Below, piece by piece: positions 1 through 7,764 of a DNA stretch of 64,000 nucleotides. The DNA lies in assembly GCA_963783865.1 (NCBI GenBank), contig CAWAPD010000001.1, forward strand, positions 248,001 to 312,000, in the 5' to 3' direction. The position numbers and the translations under genes are program-made. Positions within the stretch are counted from its first letter, which is position 1. Each line of letters starts with the position of its first letter. This DNA is from CAWAPD01 sp963783865. Its GTDB lineage: Bacteria > Actinomycetota > Thermoleophilia > UBA2241. The notes below the pieces were generated by a model that made no database searches, was not told where the DNA came from, and saw only the letters and a list, made by a program, of their open reading frames with translations.

Positions 1-428
1 CCGTCGCGCAGGCCGCGCGCGAAGTGCAGCACTTGGTCGACCATCTCCTCGGCGCTCAGACTGCGCTTCAGGCCCAGCCTGCCCGACGCGCAGAAGGCGC
101 AGCCCACGCCGCAGCCGACCTGGCTCGAGACACAGACCGTCGCCCGGCGGCGGTAGGTCATGAGGACGGCCTCGACCGGCAAGCCGTCGGTCGTCTCGAA
201 CAGGACCTTGACGGCGCCGCCGCGGGGCGTCGAGCGCGACTCGTGCGGCGCGAGCGTCACCGGAGCGAGCCGCTCCGCGAGCGCCGCGCGCAGGGGGCGC
301 GGCAGGGCGGTGACCTCGTCGAACGAGGTCACCCACCGCCGCGCCAGCGCCTGGTAGACCTGCAGGGCGCGGTAGCGCGGCTCGCCCAGGGCGGCCAGGG
401 TCTCGTCCAGTACGGAGCGGTCGATCAC
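1..428 (-). CDS. rlmN: 23S rRNA (adenine(2503)-C(2))-methyltransferase RlmN, C-terminus cut off by the window
   Basis: Radical-SAM methyltransferase that methylates A2503 of 23S rRNA (and A37 of some tRNAs). About 142 N-terminal residues are present and the rest lies left of base 1. The N-terminal helical part reads YRALQVYQALARRW, followed by a LPRPLR segment. The radical-SAM cysteines appear as CGVGCAFCASG (CxxxCxxC), preceded by CVSSQVG, the usual RlmN wording. The start is taken as GTG at 428, giving VIDRSVLDETL; no better in-frame start lies close upstream. It is divergent from the membrane protein beginning at 520. The pairing cannot be judged because the gene's 3' side is outside the window. 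Confidence 0.9.
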   Translation of the reverse strand, partial: MIDRSVLDETLAALGEPRYRALQVYQALARRWVTSFDEVTALPRPLRAALAERLAPVTLAPHESRSTPRGGAVKVLFETTDGLPVEAVLMTYRRRATVCVSSQVGCGVGCAFCASGRLGLKRSLSAEEMVDQVLHFARGLRD

Positions 429-519
429 GCGCGGATTGTACAGCGACCCCTCAGCGGCAGGGTTCGACGTGCCGAAAGAGAAGACGTACAGGTTCCTCTG
501 TCGACCGGGGGGATACGTG

Positions 520-1158
520 ATGATCGCTGCATTGCCCGTCCAGTACATCGCCATCGCCGCGGCGGCCGCCGTCCTGATGATCCTGCTGCTCATCGTGATG
601 ATGCGGCGTGGCCGTGGGGGCGGCGGCAAGGCCGCCGCCCCTCCGCGCGGGCCCAGGCTCGTCATGACGTCGTCGTCGGGCGGCTCCTGGCTCGACGAGC
701 CGGTCGGCGCCGGCTTCGAGGGCCTCGGCAAGCCGGTGACCGCCGACGCGCCCACTGCCGCGCGGCCCCCGGTGGCGCCACCCACGCCGGACCCGCCGCC
801 GACGGCCTCGTGGCAGGAGCCGCCGTCCCAGGCGGCGCCCGCGGCCGCACCCGTACCGCCGGCCGCCGTGCCCGCCGCGCCGGCCGCACCCGTCGCACCC
901 GTCGAAGGCGCCGCCCATCTCTCCGACATCATGGTGACGACGACCGAGGCCGAGATCGACCTGAGCGACCCCGACGTGCGCGCGCTGCTCGAGGAGCTGG
1001 CCGACGACGAGATCCGCCTTGCCGAGGATCTACGGAGCCAGGGATCGACGCTCGATGCTATCCTGCAGTTGACCGAGGCCGAGAAGGCCTGCCAGGCCCT
1101 CGGCGACGAAGAGCGCGCCGACAAGGTCCGCGCGATGATGAAGGAGCTGCAGCCCTAG
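520..1158 (+). CDS. hypothetical membrane-anchored protein with Pro/Ala-rich linker
   Basis: 212 residues. One membrane segment (about residues 8-28, Ile/Ala/Leu-rich, followed by MMRRGRG) is consistent with an N-terminal anchor with the rest cytoplasmic. A Pro/Ala-rich low-complexity stretch (about 90-130) separates it from a charged, probably helical C-terminal part containing DEIRLAEDLRSQG and ending in a short helix. No family is recognised. The ATG at 520 follows GGGGGG by a few bases; GTG 517 is adjacent and equally possible. An 11-bp palindrome (617-641) encodes the Gly/Lys/Ala/Pro segment just after the membrane helix. It ends one base before the next small gene, so the two are probably co-transcribed. 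Confidence 0.6.
   Translation: MIAALPVQYIAIAAAAAVLMILLLIVMMRRGRGGGGKAAAPPRGPRLVMTSSSGGSWLDEPVGAGFEGLGKPVTADAPTAARPPVAPPTPDPPPTASWQEPPSQAAPAAAPVPPAAVPAAPAAPVAPVEGAAHLSDIMVTTTEAEIDLSDPDVRALLEELADDEIRLAEDLRSQGSTLDAILQLTEAEKACQALGDEERADKVRAMMKELQP
617..641. repeat. intragenic GC-rich palindrome (11-bp arms)
   Basis: GGGGCGGCGGC, three-base spacer AAG, then its exact reverse complement. It lies in frame inside a non-conserved linker of the preceding membrane protein. One of the shorter members of the palindrome population described in the findings. Confidence 0.6.
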
Positions 1159-1159
1159 C

Positions 1160-1486
1160 ATGCCTGAGGAACCCACAGACCGGAACTCCATGGCGGACCT
1201 CGCCGCCGCGTTCATCCCGCTCGCCCGCAAGATCGCCAGCGACCCCGAGCTGCGCGAGACCGTGCGCAAGGCCGCCACGGCGGCCGGCGGCGCCTACCAG
1301 GGCGTGCGCAACGCGCGGGGGGGCGGCGCGCAGGCCGAGAAGCCGGCGGTCCCCGCCGGCGACGAGCCCCACGCGCCGCCGACGCACGGGTCCTGGAAGA
1401 TGATCACGCCGGGCGTGGTCGTGGCCGGGATCTTCGCGGCCGGCATCGCCGCCGCGGTCGCCGCGGCCAAGCACAGCCGCAAGTAG
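1160..1486 (+). CDS. small hypothetical protein with C-terminal membrane segment
   Basis: 108 residues, starting one base after the stop of the upstream gene, so probably translationally coupled. The N-terminal half is a charged amphipathic region (LARKIASDPELRETVRKA). The C-terminal part holds one Ala/Gly/Val-rich membrane helix (about residues 82-103) ending in KHSRK, suggesting a tail-anchored protein with a cytoplasmic head. No recognised domain. The pairing with another small anchored protein suggests a shared envelope-associated role, which is inference only. Confidence 0.55.
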   Translation: MPEEPTDRNSMADLAAAFIPLARKIASDPELRETVRKAATAAGGAYQGVRNARGGGAQAEKPAVPAGDEPHAPPTHGSWKMITPGVVVAGIFAAGIAAAVAAAKHSRK

Positions 1487-1550
1487 CCGGTCAGACCGTC
1501 CGCACTCCGCGTTCCCCGGCCGGCAGCGCCGCCGGCGCCCGAGGCATGCC

Positions 1551-2915
1551 CTAGTTCGTCAGGCTCTGCAGCGGCGGCGGGATACGCCCGCCACGGGCCA
1601 GGAAGCGCGAGTTGCCGGCCTGGTTGACCGCCATCACCGGCCCCTCGCCGAAGAGCCCGCCGAGCGTGACCCAGTCGCCCGTCTGCTTGCCAGTGGCCGG
1701 GATCAGGCGGGCGCCGGTGGTCTTGCTGTTGATCATGCCGATCGCCATGACGTCGGCGATCACGCCGGCGAGGGCGTCGCGCGAGACGTCGCCGGGCACG
1801 ACGATCATGTCGAGGCCGAGCGAGCAGACGGCCGTCATCGCCTCGAGCTTCTCGATCGACAGCGCGCCGTCGGCCGCGGCCTTGGCCATGCCGGCGTCCT
1901 CGCTCACGGGGATGAAGGCGCCCGACAGGCCGCCGGTCGAGGAGGTCGCCATCGTGCCGCCCTTCTTGACGGCGTCGTTCAGCATCGCCAGCGCTGCCGT
2001 GGAGCCCGGCGCCCCGACCTGCTCCAGGCCCATCGCCTCGAGGATCTCGGCCACCGAATCGCCGACCTTTGGCGTCGGCGCCAGCGACAGGTCGATGATG
2101 CCGAGCTGGGCGCCCAGCATCTCGGCCGCCTCGCGGGCGACCAGCTCGCCGACGCGCGTGATCTTGAACGTCGTGCGCTTGATCAGGTCGGCGAGCTCGG
2201 TGAACGACAGGTCGGGGTGGTCCTTGACCACGCTGGCGACCACGCCGGGGCCCGAGATGGCGACGTTGATCGACAGCTCGGGCTCGCCGCCGCCGTGCAT
2301 GGCGCCGGCCATGAAGGGGTTGTCCTCGGGCTGGTTGCAGAAGGTGACGATCTTGGCGCAGCCGATCGAGTCGCGGTCGGCGGTCGCGCGCGAGGTCTCG
2401 AGCAGCACCTCGGCCATGCGCACGACGGCGTCCATGTTGATGCCGGCGCGCGTGGAGGCGACGTTGACCGAGGCGCAGACGCGCTCGGTCTCGCTGATCG
2501 CCTGGGGGATGGCGTCGACCAGGGCCGTGTCGCGCTCGGTGAAGCCCTTCTGGACCTGGGCCGAGAAGCCGCCGACGAAGTCGATGCCGATCTCGCCGGC
2601 GGCGGCGTCGAGGGCGTGCGCCACCTTGACGCACGCCTCGGGGCCGCCGCCGGCCATCACCTGGGCGATGGGCGTGACCGCGACCCGCTGGTTGACGATC
2701 GGCACGCCGTACTTCTCCTGGATCTCGCGCGCCACGGTGACCAGCCGGCCGGCGCGCGACACGACCTTCTCGTAGACGCGCTCGCAGACCTTGCGCACGT
2801 CGCGCGCCGAGCAGTCGTTGAGCGAGATGCCCAGGGTGATGGCGCGCACGTCCAGGTTCTGCGCCTGGATCATCCCGACGGTCTCGAGGATCTCCTCGCT
2901 GGTGATGAAGACCAC
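1551..2915 (-). CDS. UPF0210 / PFL family protein (DUF711)
   Basis: 454 residues, the usual length for the UPF0210 family, whose biochemical role is not established despite distant similarity to pyruvate formate-lyase. Family hallmarks visible are the N-terminal EEILETVGMIQAQNLDVRAI, the Gly-rich CVKVAHALDAAAGE region and a C-terminal MINSKTTGARLIPA segment. Start is GTG at 2915, preceded by AGGAG five bases upstream. The gene directly upstream on the same strand (24-bp gap) is an ACT-domain protein. This ACT + UPF0210 pair is a widely conserved arrangement, suggesting that the ACT protein regulates or partners this one, possibly in response to an amino acid. Confidence 0.9.
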   Translation of the reverse strand: MVFITSEEILETVGMIQAQNLDVRAITLGISLNDCSARDVRKVCERVYEKVVSRAGRLVTVAREIQEKYGVPIVNQRVAVTPIAQVMAGGGPEACVKVAHALDAAAGEIGIDFVGGFSAQVQKGFTERDTALVDAIPQAISETERVCASVNVASTRAGINMDAVVRMAEVLLETSRATADRDSIGCAKIVTFCNQPEDNPFMAGAMHGGGEPELSINVAISGPGVVASVVKDHPDLSFTELADLIKRTTFKITRVGELVAREAAEMLGAQLGIIDLSLAPTPKVGDSVAEILEAMGLEQVGAPGSTAALAMLNDAVKKGGTMATSSTGGLSGAFIPVSEDAGMAKAAADGALSIEKLEAMTAVCSLGLDMIVVPGDVSRDALAGVIADVMAIGMINSKTTGARLIPATGKQTGDWVTLGGLFGEGPVMAVNQAGNSRFLARGGRIPPPLQSLTN

Positions 2916-2939
2916 GACGGCTCCTGTGCGTCGGCGCCG

Positions 2940-3227
2940 CTAGACGCGGTGCATGAAGCGGAAGATGTCCTCGTGCTGCACGGTGATCTGCAGGCCCATG
3001 CGCTTGCCGGTCTCGGCCAGCGCCTCCTGCAGGTCGTCGAGCGTCGTCTCGGTCGCGCCGAACGACACGAACATGATCATCGTGAACATGCCGCCGGTGA
3101 CCGTCTGACTGACGTCGTCGATGTTGGCGTTGGCCTCGGCGATCGTCGTGGCCACCGCGGCCAGCAGACCGTGGCGGTCGGGGCCGAGGACGGTGACGAT
3201 GACGCTGGTGCGGGCCGGTTCGGGCAT
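2940..3227 (-). CDS. ACT domain-containing protein (UPF0237)
   Basis: 95 residues, essentially a single ACT fold. It opens with VIVTVLGPDRHGLLAAVATTIAE cut short at the usual small-molecule-binding turn, followed by the two conserved strands around TMIMFVSFGA and a C-terminal basic-aromatic end (FRFMHRV). The start ATG at 3227 has GGGAG eight to nine bases upstream; longer in-frame extensions run into the divergent PAP2 gene and are not credible. It is first in a two-gene unit with the UPF0210 gene. ACT domains usually bind amino acids and control a partner. The 49-bp space to the divergent PAP2 gene must hold promoters for both. Confidence 0.88.
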   Translation of the reverse strand: MPEPARTSVIVTVLGPDRHGLLAAVATTIAEANANIDDVSQTVTGGMFTMIMFVSFGATETTLDDLQEALAETGKRMGLQITVQHEDIFRFMHRV

Positions 3228-3261
3228 CGCGGCTGCTCCCGGGGCTGAGGACGCGGCCGAG

Positions 3262-3267
3262 TATACT
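3262..3267 (+). promoter_or_regulatory. -10 box TATACT of a near-leaderless promoter (PAP2 gene)
   Basis: TATACT lies nine bases before the ATG at 3277, and no Shine-Dalgarno lies between. Transcription would start zero to three bases before the ATG, so the mRNA would be leaderless or nearly so, as is common in Actinomycetota. No convincing -35 is visible. Confidence 0.5.
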
Positions 3268-3276
3268 ACCGGCCGG

Positions 3277-3867
3277 ATGCCGATGCCGATCGCCGAACCC
3301 GACCACGAGCACCCCCCCGCGCCGTCCGGCGGCGCCAGGCGGCGGCTACTGGCCTGGGACCGGCGCGCCTCGGCCTTCTTCTCGACCACCCTGCCCCACC
3401 CGCACTGGTTCACGCGCCTGGTGGCGGGGCTCTCGTTCACCGGCAACTACGGCGTGGCGTGGATCGTGCTGGGCGCCGTCGCCGGCCTGGCGGCCGGCGA
3501 CGGCGCCCCCTCCTTCGCCGCCCACTTCCTCTACGTCGCCCTCGGCGTGCTGGCGACCGAGCTCATCACCTACATCGTCAAGCTGCAGTTCCGCCGCGTG
3601 CGGCCGGCGGAGCGCCAGCCCGGTCCCCAGCACATGCGACTGCCGGTCAGCCCGTCGTTCCCGTCGTCGCACTGCAGCATGAGCATGGTCGGAGCGCTGA
3701 CCCTCTCGCAGCTCGAGCCCTCGTGGTGGCCGGCGTTCGCCGCCCTGGCCGCCTTCTACGCGTTCAGCCGCGTGTACCTGCGCGTGCACTACGTGCTCGA
3801 CGTGGTCGCCGGGCTGCTGCTGGGCACCGTGCTCGGTGTCGGCTACATCCTGCTGGTGCACGCGTGA
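3277..3867 (+). CDS. PAP2-superfamily membrane phosphatase
   Basis: 196 residues. All three PAP2 signature blocks are visible: KLQFRRVRP (KxxxxxxRP), PSFPSSH (the PSGH block with Ser in place of Gly) and SRVYLRVHYVLDV (SRxxxxxHxxxD). Several hydrophobic helices surround them, so the enzyme is an integral membrane phosphatase, probably acting on lipid phosphates or pyrophosphates such as undecaprenyl-PP or phosphatidate. The exact substrate cannot be told. ATG 3277 is chosen because a TATACT box sits nine bases upstream with no SD. The TGA stop overlaps the ATG of the following M28 peptidase by one base, so the two are coupled. Confidence 0.88.
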   Translation: MPMPIAEPDHEHPPAPSGGARRRLLAWDRRASAFFSTTLPHPHWFTRLVAGLSFTGNYGVAWIVLGAVAGLAAGDGAPSFAAHFLYVALGVLATELITYIVKLQFRRVRPAERQPGPQHMRLPVSPSFPSSHCSMSMVGALTLSQLEPSWWPAFAALAAFYAFSRVYLRVHYVLDVVAGLLLGTVLGVGYILLVHA

Positions 3868-5357
3868 TGCGCGTCCATCGCCGGTCCGCGGTCGTCGGTT
3901 GCGCCCTGGTGCTCGCGCTGGTCTTGGCGCTGGTGTTCGCGCTCGCCGGCGCCACGGGCTGCGGCTCCTCAGGGTCAAGCGCCGGCGCCTCACTGTACCC
4001 GTCGCCCGACCCCAGCGCCGGCGTCGCCGCCCTGGGCACCGTCGTCGACCTGTCGGGGTTCGTCGGCGCCCGGCCGGCCGGCACGCGGGCTGAGGACAAG
4101 GCACGCATGGCACTCATCGCCATGATCGACAAGCTCGGCTACCAGCCGCAGACGCAGGGCTTCTCGGTGGGGTCGCACGGACAGCCGCTGGTGTCGGCCA
4201 ACGTCGTCTTCACCAAGCCCGGCGACTCGGCCCGGACGATCGTCGTCGGCGCCCATTACGACTCGGCGGCCGTCGGGCAGGGCGCGTTCGACAACGCGAC
4301 CGGCGTCGGCGCGCTGCTCGACGCCGCCCGCTACCTGCGCGACAAGCGCACGCCCGACACGCTCGCGTTCGTGCTGTTCGGCGCCGAGGAGAAGGGCGAG
4401 CTGGGCTCGACTTGGTACGTGAAGCACCTGACGCCGCAGCAGAAGCAGGCGGTGGTCTGCATGGTCAACCTCGACGGCGTGGCCACCGGCGACCAGCTCT
4501 ACGCCTACAGCGGCACGCCGCTCGACGGCCAGGGCGGTCAACCGAACGCCGGGTGGCCGCGCGACGAGGAGCTGGCCTGGGCGAAGGAGATGGGGATCCC
4601 GCTCACCACCAGCCCGGGCGTCAACCAGGACTACCCCGCCGGCACCACCGGCGCCTGGAGCGACCACGCGCCGTTCCTGCGGGCCGGCATCCCGTACCTG
4701 TACTTCGAAGCCACCAACTGGGGGCTCGGCGACCTCGACGGCTCCGTGGCCACCGAGGCGGCCGGCAAGGTCTGGCACACGCGCGACGACACCCTGCAGT
4801 TCATCCAGACGACGTTCCCCGGCCGCCTCCAGACGCAGCTGCGCCAGGTGACGACGCTGCTGGAACGCTTCCTGGCGGCGCCGGAGCCGCCGGCGGCGAC
4901 CCCGTCGCCGCCGGCCTCCGCGGCGCCGCCCGCCACCGCCTACCCCCTGACCGAGGAGTCCCGGCATGAAACTCGGCATCGTCGGATCGCCCAACGCCGG
5001 CAAGACCACCGTCTTCAACGCGCTGACGCACGCCAACGCGCTGGCCACCGCCTATGCCTTCAGCGCCGCCGAGGCCAACCACGGGATCGTGCCGGTCCCC
5101 GACCCGCGCCTGGACCGCCTCGACGCCGCACTCGAGACGCCGAAGAAGGTCCACGCCACGATCGAGGTGATCGACATCCCCGGGCTGGCCGCCGGCGGCG
5201 AGCACGGCCAGGCGCTCGGGACGGCGGTTCCTGGCCGACATCCGCGAGGTCGACGCCGTGGCCCACGTGGTGCGCGCCTTCGACAACCCCGAGGTGGCCT
5301 TCCCACGCCAGACGATCGACCCGGTGGCCGACGTCGAGGCGGTCGAGACCGAGCTGA
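3867..5357 (+). CDS. M28-family zinc aminopeptidase, probable lipoprotein; reading frame runs on past its natural end
   Basis: Exported metallopeptidase. The N-terminal hydrophobic signal ends in AGATGCGS, an acceptable lipobox. Metal-binding blocks are GAHYDS, DNATGVGALLD, FGAEEKGE, NLDGVA and WHTRDDT, all expected for a co-catalytic di-zinc M28 enzyme, so it probably trims peptides outside the membrane. Conserved sequence ends near 4875. After that comes a Pro/Ala tail encoded by a palindrome (4874-4930), and as sequenced the frame has no stop until 5357, overlapping ychF out of frame. A one-base shift in the tail would instead end the protein at the TGA 4948-4950, 15 bases before ychF. The last ~135 residues are therefore probably not real. 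Confidence 0.85.
   Translation: MRVHRRSAVVGCALVLALVLALVFALAGATGCGSSGSSAGASLYPSPDPSAGVAALGTVVDLSGFVGARPAGTRAEDKARMALIAMIDKLGYQPQTQGFSVGSHGQPLVSANVVFTKPGDSARTIVVGAHYDSAAVGQGAFDNATGVGALLDAARYLRDKRTPDTLAFVLFGAEEKGELGSTWYVKHLTPQQKQAVVCMVNLDGVATGDQLYAYSGTPLDGQGGQPNAGWPRDEELAWAKEMGIPLTTSPGVNQDYPAGTTGAWSDHAPFLRAGIPYLYFEATNWGLGDLDGSVATEAAGKVWHTRDDTLQFIQTTFPGRLQTQLRQVTTLLERFLAAPEPPAATPSPPASAAPPATAYPLTEESRHETRHRRIAQRRQDHRLQRADARQRAGHRLCLQRRRGQPRDRAGPRPAPGPPRRRTRDAEEGPRHDRGDRHPRAGRRRRARPGARDGGSWPTSARSTPWPTWCAPSTTPRWPSHARRSTRWPTSRRSRPS
4874..4930. repeat. intragenic GC-rich near-palindrome in the M28 peptidase tail
   Basis: Arms 4874-4883/4921-4930 (10 bp) and 889-900/904-915 of the same thousand (12 bp, 3-base loop) pair perfectly, with GAG/CTC and small bulges between. 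It encodes the Pro/Ala-rich tail, and the reading-frame problem of this gene lies in or next to it. Confidence 0.6.
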
Positions 5358-6052
5358 TCCTGAGCGACCTGGAGCTGGTCGAGCGCCGGCGCGACAAGAC
5401 GGTCAAGGCGGCGCGCTCGGGCGACCGGGCCGCGCAGCAGGAGCTGGAGGCGCTCGACCGGCTGGCCGGCGCGCTCGGCGACGGCGAGCGCGCCCGCGCG
5501 GTCGAGCGCGCGCCGGGCGAGGAGACGCTGATGCGCGACCTGGCGCTGGTGACGGAGCGGCCGACGCTGTTCGTGTTGAACACCGGCGAGGGGGCCGACC
5601 CGCACGTGGGCGACGACCTCGTCGCCTGGGCCGGCGCCCGCGGCGACGAGGTCGTCGCTCTCCCCGCCAAGCTCGAGGTCGAGCTCGCCGAGCTCGAGCC
5701 CGACGAGGCGGCCGAGTTCCGAGCCGAGCTCGACGTGCCGGCGGGCGGCGTCGACGAGCTGATCGCCGCCTGCTACCGCGCCCTGGGCTACATCACCTTC
5801 TTCACCGGCGACTTCCGCTCGAGCGAGAGCCGCGCCTGGCAGCTGCCCCGCGGGGCCACCGTCTGGGAGGCCGCCGGCCGCATCCACGGCGACATCCAGA
5901 AGCGGTTCATCCGGGCCGAGGTCGTGCCCATCGAGGACCTCATCGCCGGCGGCTCGTTCGCCCACGCCCGCGAGAAGGGGGCGCTGCGCATCGAGGGCAA
6001 GGACTACGTGGTCCAGGACGGCGACGTGATGCACTTCCGCCACGGCGCCTGA
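4966..6052 (+). CDS. ychF: YchF/Obg-type redox-regulated ATPase/GTPase, single frameshift near 5218
   Basis: TRAFAC P-loop protein that binds ATP/GTP and associates with ribosomes. The 5' frame gives MKLGIVGSPNAGKTTVFNAL (P-loop GSPNAGKTT) through IDIPGLAAGGEHGQALG. The 3' frame resumes at FLADIREVDAVAHVVRAFDN and ends in the TGS-like domain with AGGSFAHAREKGALR and DGDVMHFRH. The two halves join perfectly if one extra base is removed around 5217-5225, so the gene is otherwise intact. As given, the frames are 4966 to about 5217 and about 5222-6052 (an isolated start would be ATG 5258). GAGGAG precedes ATG 4966. One isolated indel in a conserved housekeeping gene suggests consensus error rather than a pseudogene. 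Confidence 0.88.
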
Positions 6053-6127
6053 AGGCCTAGCATGGCAGGGCCGGGGGCAGGGTCGCGGGGTTCTCAGCCG
6101 GGGCCCGAGCGGGTAGAGAGGAGCGGG

Positions 6128-7339
6128 ATGCAGTACACGCGGGACACCGAGCTTGTCCGCCTCGTCGCCGAGGTCCGCGACGGCCGCCTGTCGCGCCGCC
6201 AGTTCGTCGCCCGGGCGCTCGGCCTGGGTCTCTCCGCCTCCGCCGTCGGCGGCCTGCTCGCCGCCTGCAGCTCGTCCGGCTCGAGCCCGGGCGCCTCGCC
6301 CTCGCCGATGGCGACGACCAAGCCGGCGTCGATCTCCCTCCACACCTGGGCCCAGTACCTGCCGCCGAGCGTCAAGAAGGGCTTCGAGAAGGCCACGGGC
6401 ATCGAGATCGTCGAGACGTTCTTCGACAGCAACGAGATGCTGCTCCAGGACGTCCAGTCGGGAGGGACCGTCTACGACGTCGTCGTGCCCTCCGACTACA
6501 TGGTCCACATCATGAGCGCCGGCGGCCTGCTGGAGCCGCTCGACATGGCCCGCATCCCCAACTTCCGGTTCACCGACGAGCGCTTCAAGAAGCCGGTCTT
6601 CGACGATCCCGATCAGAGCGGCGGCCTCAAGTACTCGGTGCCGTACCAGTGGGGGACGACCGGGTACGGCGTGCGCACCGACAAGGTCGACCCTGCGACC
6701 GTCGGCAGCTGGGCCGACCTGTGGGACCCCAGGCACAAGGGCGACGTCGACATGCTGAACGACGAGCGGGAGTGCCTGGGCGCGGCGCTGATCCTGAGCG
6801 GCGTCAAGGCGACCGGCAAGCCGTACTCGGTGAACACGACCGACCAGGCCCAGATCGACGCGGCGACCCAGGCGCTGATCGACCAGAAGCCGCTGGTGCG
6901 GCGCTACGACTCGGTCAACGTCCAGCAGGCGATGGTCGGCGGCGTGCCGCTGACCATGTGCTGGAACGGCGACGCGCTGCTGGCCATGACCGCCCTGGGC
7001 GGCGGCGCCAAGGCGCGCGGCACGCTCCGGTTCGTGCTGCCGCGCGAGGGGTTCGCCTGGTGGGTCGACAACCTGGCGATCCCCAAGGGAGCGCCCAGCC
7101 CCTACGGCGCCCACCTGTTCATGGACTACGTGCTCGACCCGAAGGTCATGGCCGCGATCTCCAGCTGGACCTGGTACCTGCCGGTCGAGATGGAGGCGGC
7201 CAAGAAGGCCGGCTGCGAACCGCTCGTGTTCACGACGGCCCCGACGGCGGCGGACATGCAGCGCGGCCAGTCCTACAACGACGTCGGCGAGTTCGAGAGC
7301 CGCTACGCGCAAGCCTGGGCGAAGGTGGTGAACGCGTAG
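6128..7339 (+). CDS. spermidine/putrescine-type ABC transporter substrate-binding lipoprotein (Tat signal)
   Basis: 403 residues, PotD/PotF-like periplasmic binding fold. The N-terminus carries a twin-arginine signal (SRRQFVARALGLGLSAS) ending in the lipobox LLAAC, so it is exported folded and lipid-anchored. Typical PotD wording follows: SLHTWAQYLPPSV, a VYDVVVPSDYMVHIM region and LMDYVL-like C-terminal helices. ATG 6128 is preferred over the upstream in-frame ATG 6062 because GAGAGGAG lies just before it and the signal peptide starts there. No permease or ATPase gene is adjacent and a strong terminator follows, so it is an orphan binding protein in this window. The substrate could be a polyamine or another cationic amine. 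Confidence 0.88.
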   Translation: MQYTRDTELVRLVAEVRDGRLSRRQFVARALGLGLSASAVGGLLAACSSSGSSPGASPSPMATTKPASISLHTWAQYLPPSVKKGFEKATGIEIVETFFDSNEMLLQDVQSGGTVYDVVVPSDYMVHIMSAGGLLEPLDMARIPNFRFTDERFKKPVFDDPDQSGGLKYSVPYQWGTTGYGVRTDKVDPATVGSWADLWDPRHKGDVDMLNDERECLGAALILSGVKATGKPYSVNTTDQAQIDAATQALIDQKPLVRRYDSVNVQQAMVGGVPLTMCWNGDALLAMTALGGGAKARGTLRFVLPREGFAWWVDNLAIPKGAPSPYGAHLFMDYVLDPKVMAAISSWTWYLPVEMEAAKKAGCEPLVFTTAPTAADMQRGQSYNDVGEFESRYAQAWAKVVNA

Positions 7340-7350
7340 GGAGGGCGGCG

Positions 7351-7391
7351 GGAGGGGCGGGGGCGGCGCTGCGCGCCGCCCCCGCCCCTCC
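7351..7391 (+). terminator. GC-rich hairpin terminator after the PotD-like gene
   Basis: Perfect 18-bp stem (7351-7368 with 7374-7391) around CTGCG, followed by TTCATT. The 5' arm is G-rich. It begins 11 bases after the stop codon. Poor U-tract, as usual for actinobacterial intrinsic terminators. Confidence 0.75.
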
Positions 7392-7412
7392 TTCATTTCG
7401 GCGCCGGTCGAG

Positions 7413-7441
7413 TTGACATCCCGTGCGGCGGCCAAAAGAAT
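7413..7441 (+). promoter_or_regulatory. sigma70-type promoter of the mttB operon
   Basis: TTGACA (7413-7418), 17-base spacer, AAGAAT (7436-7441). A perfect -35 with a 4/6 -10, directly after the terminator of the upstream gene. Start of transcription would be near 7448. Confidence 0.65.
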
Positions 7442-7447
7442 GGCCGC

Positions 7448-7728
7448 ACCACGCCGGCGTCCGCCGGCGGCCGACACGGGGAGCTGGGGACGCTGACCGG
7501 GCACCGTTCACAGGCACGGCTCGCGGTCGTCATGGCCGACAGGGCCTCGCGTACCGAGTTCTTCGGCGGCATCTGGTTCAAGGTCTTCACCGAGCGCGGC
7601 CCCGCGCTCACCGCGCCCCTCACCTGAGTCGCCGCCGCGCGAGCGGCCCCGGCGACCGTCAGGCCCATCCCGTCCCGGCGGCGCCCGTGCCTGCCAGGGC
7701 ACCGACTCCGTGCGAGAGGAGAACCGCC
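7448..7728 (+). other. long 5' leader of the mttB operon, function unknown
   Basis: About 280 bases between the predicted start of transcription and the leader ORF. It contains an unsupported 31-codon ORF (7532-7627, no SD) and a small GTGCC/GGGCAC hairpin near its 3' end. No tRNA, cobalamin-type box or other riboswitch could be recognised by eye, although the length is suggestive of leader control. Confidence 0.4.
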
Positions 7729-7764
7729 ATGACCTCCACGACACACCCGACGAGGCTCACATGA
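7729..7764 (+). CDS. 11-codon Thr-rich leader ORF coupled to mttB
   Basis: ATG 7729 has a very strong SD (GAGAGGAG, spacing about eight). It reads MTSTTHPTRLT and its TGA overlaps the ATG of the mttB paralogue as ATGA (7761-7764). Five of eleven residues are Thr. It may be an attenuation or coupling leader peptide. Alternatively it is the true N-terminus of the MttB protein with one base miscalled. The in-frame MttB start at 7761 otherwise has only a weak GAGG. Confidence 0.45.
   Translation: MTSTTHPTRLT

Noticed and set aside
7532..7627. 31-codon ORF in the mttB leader
   Set aside because: No SD, no recognisable similarity, and GC-rich sequence keeps frames open by chance; kept only as a remark on the leader.
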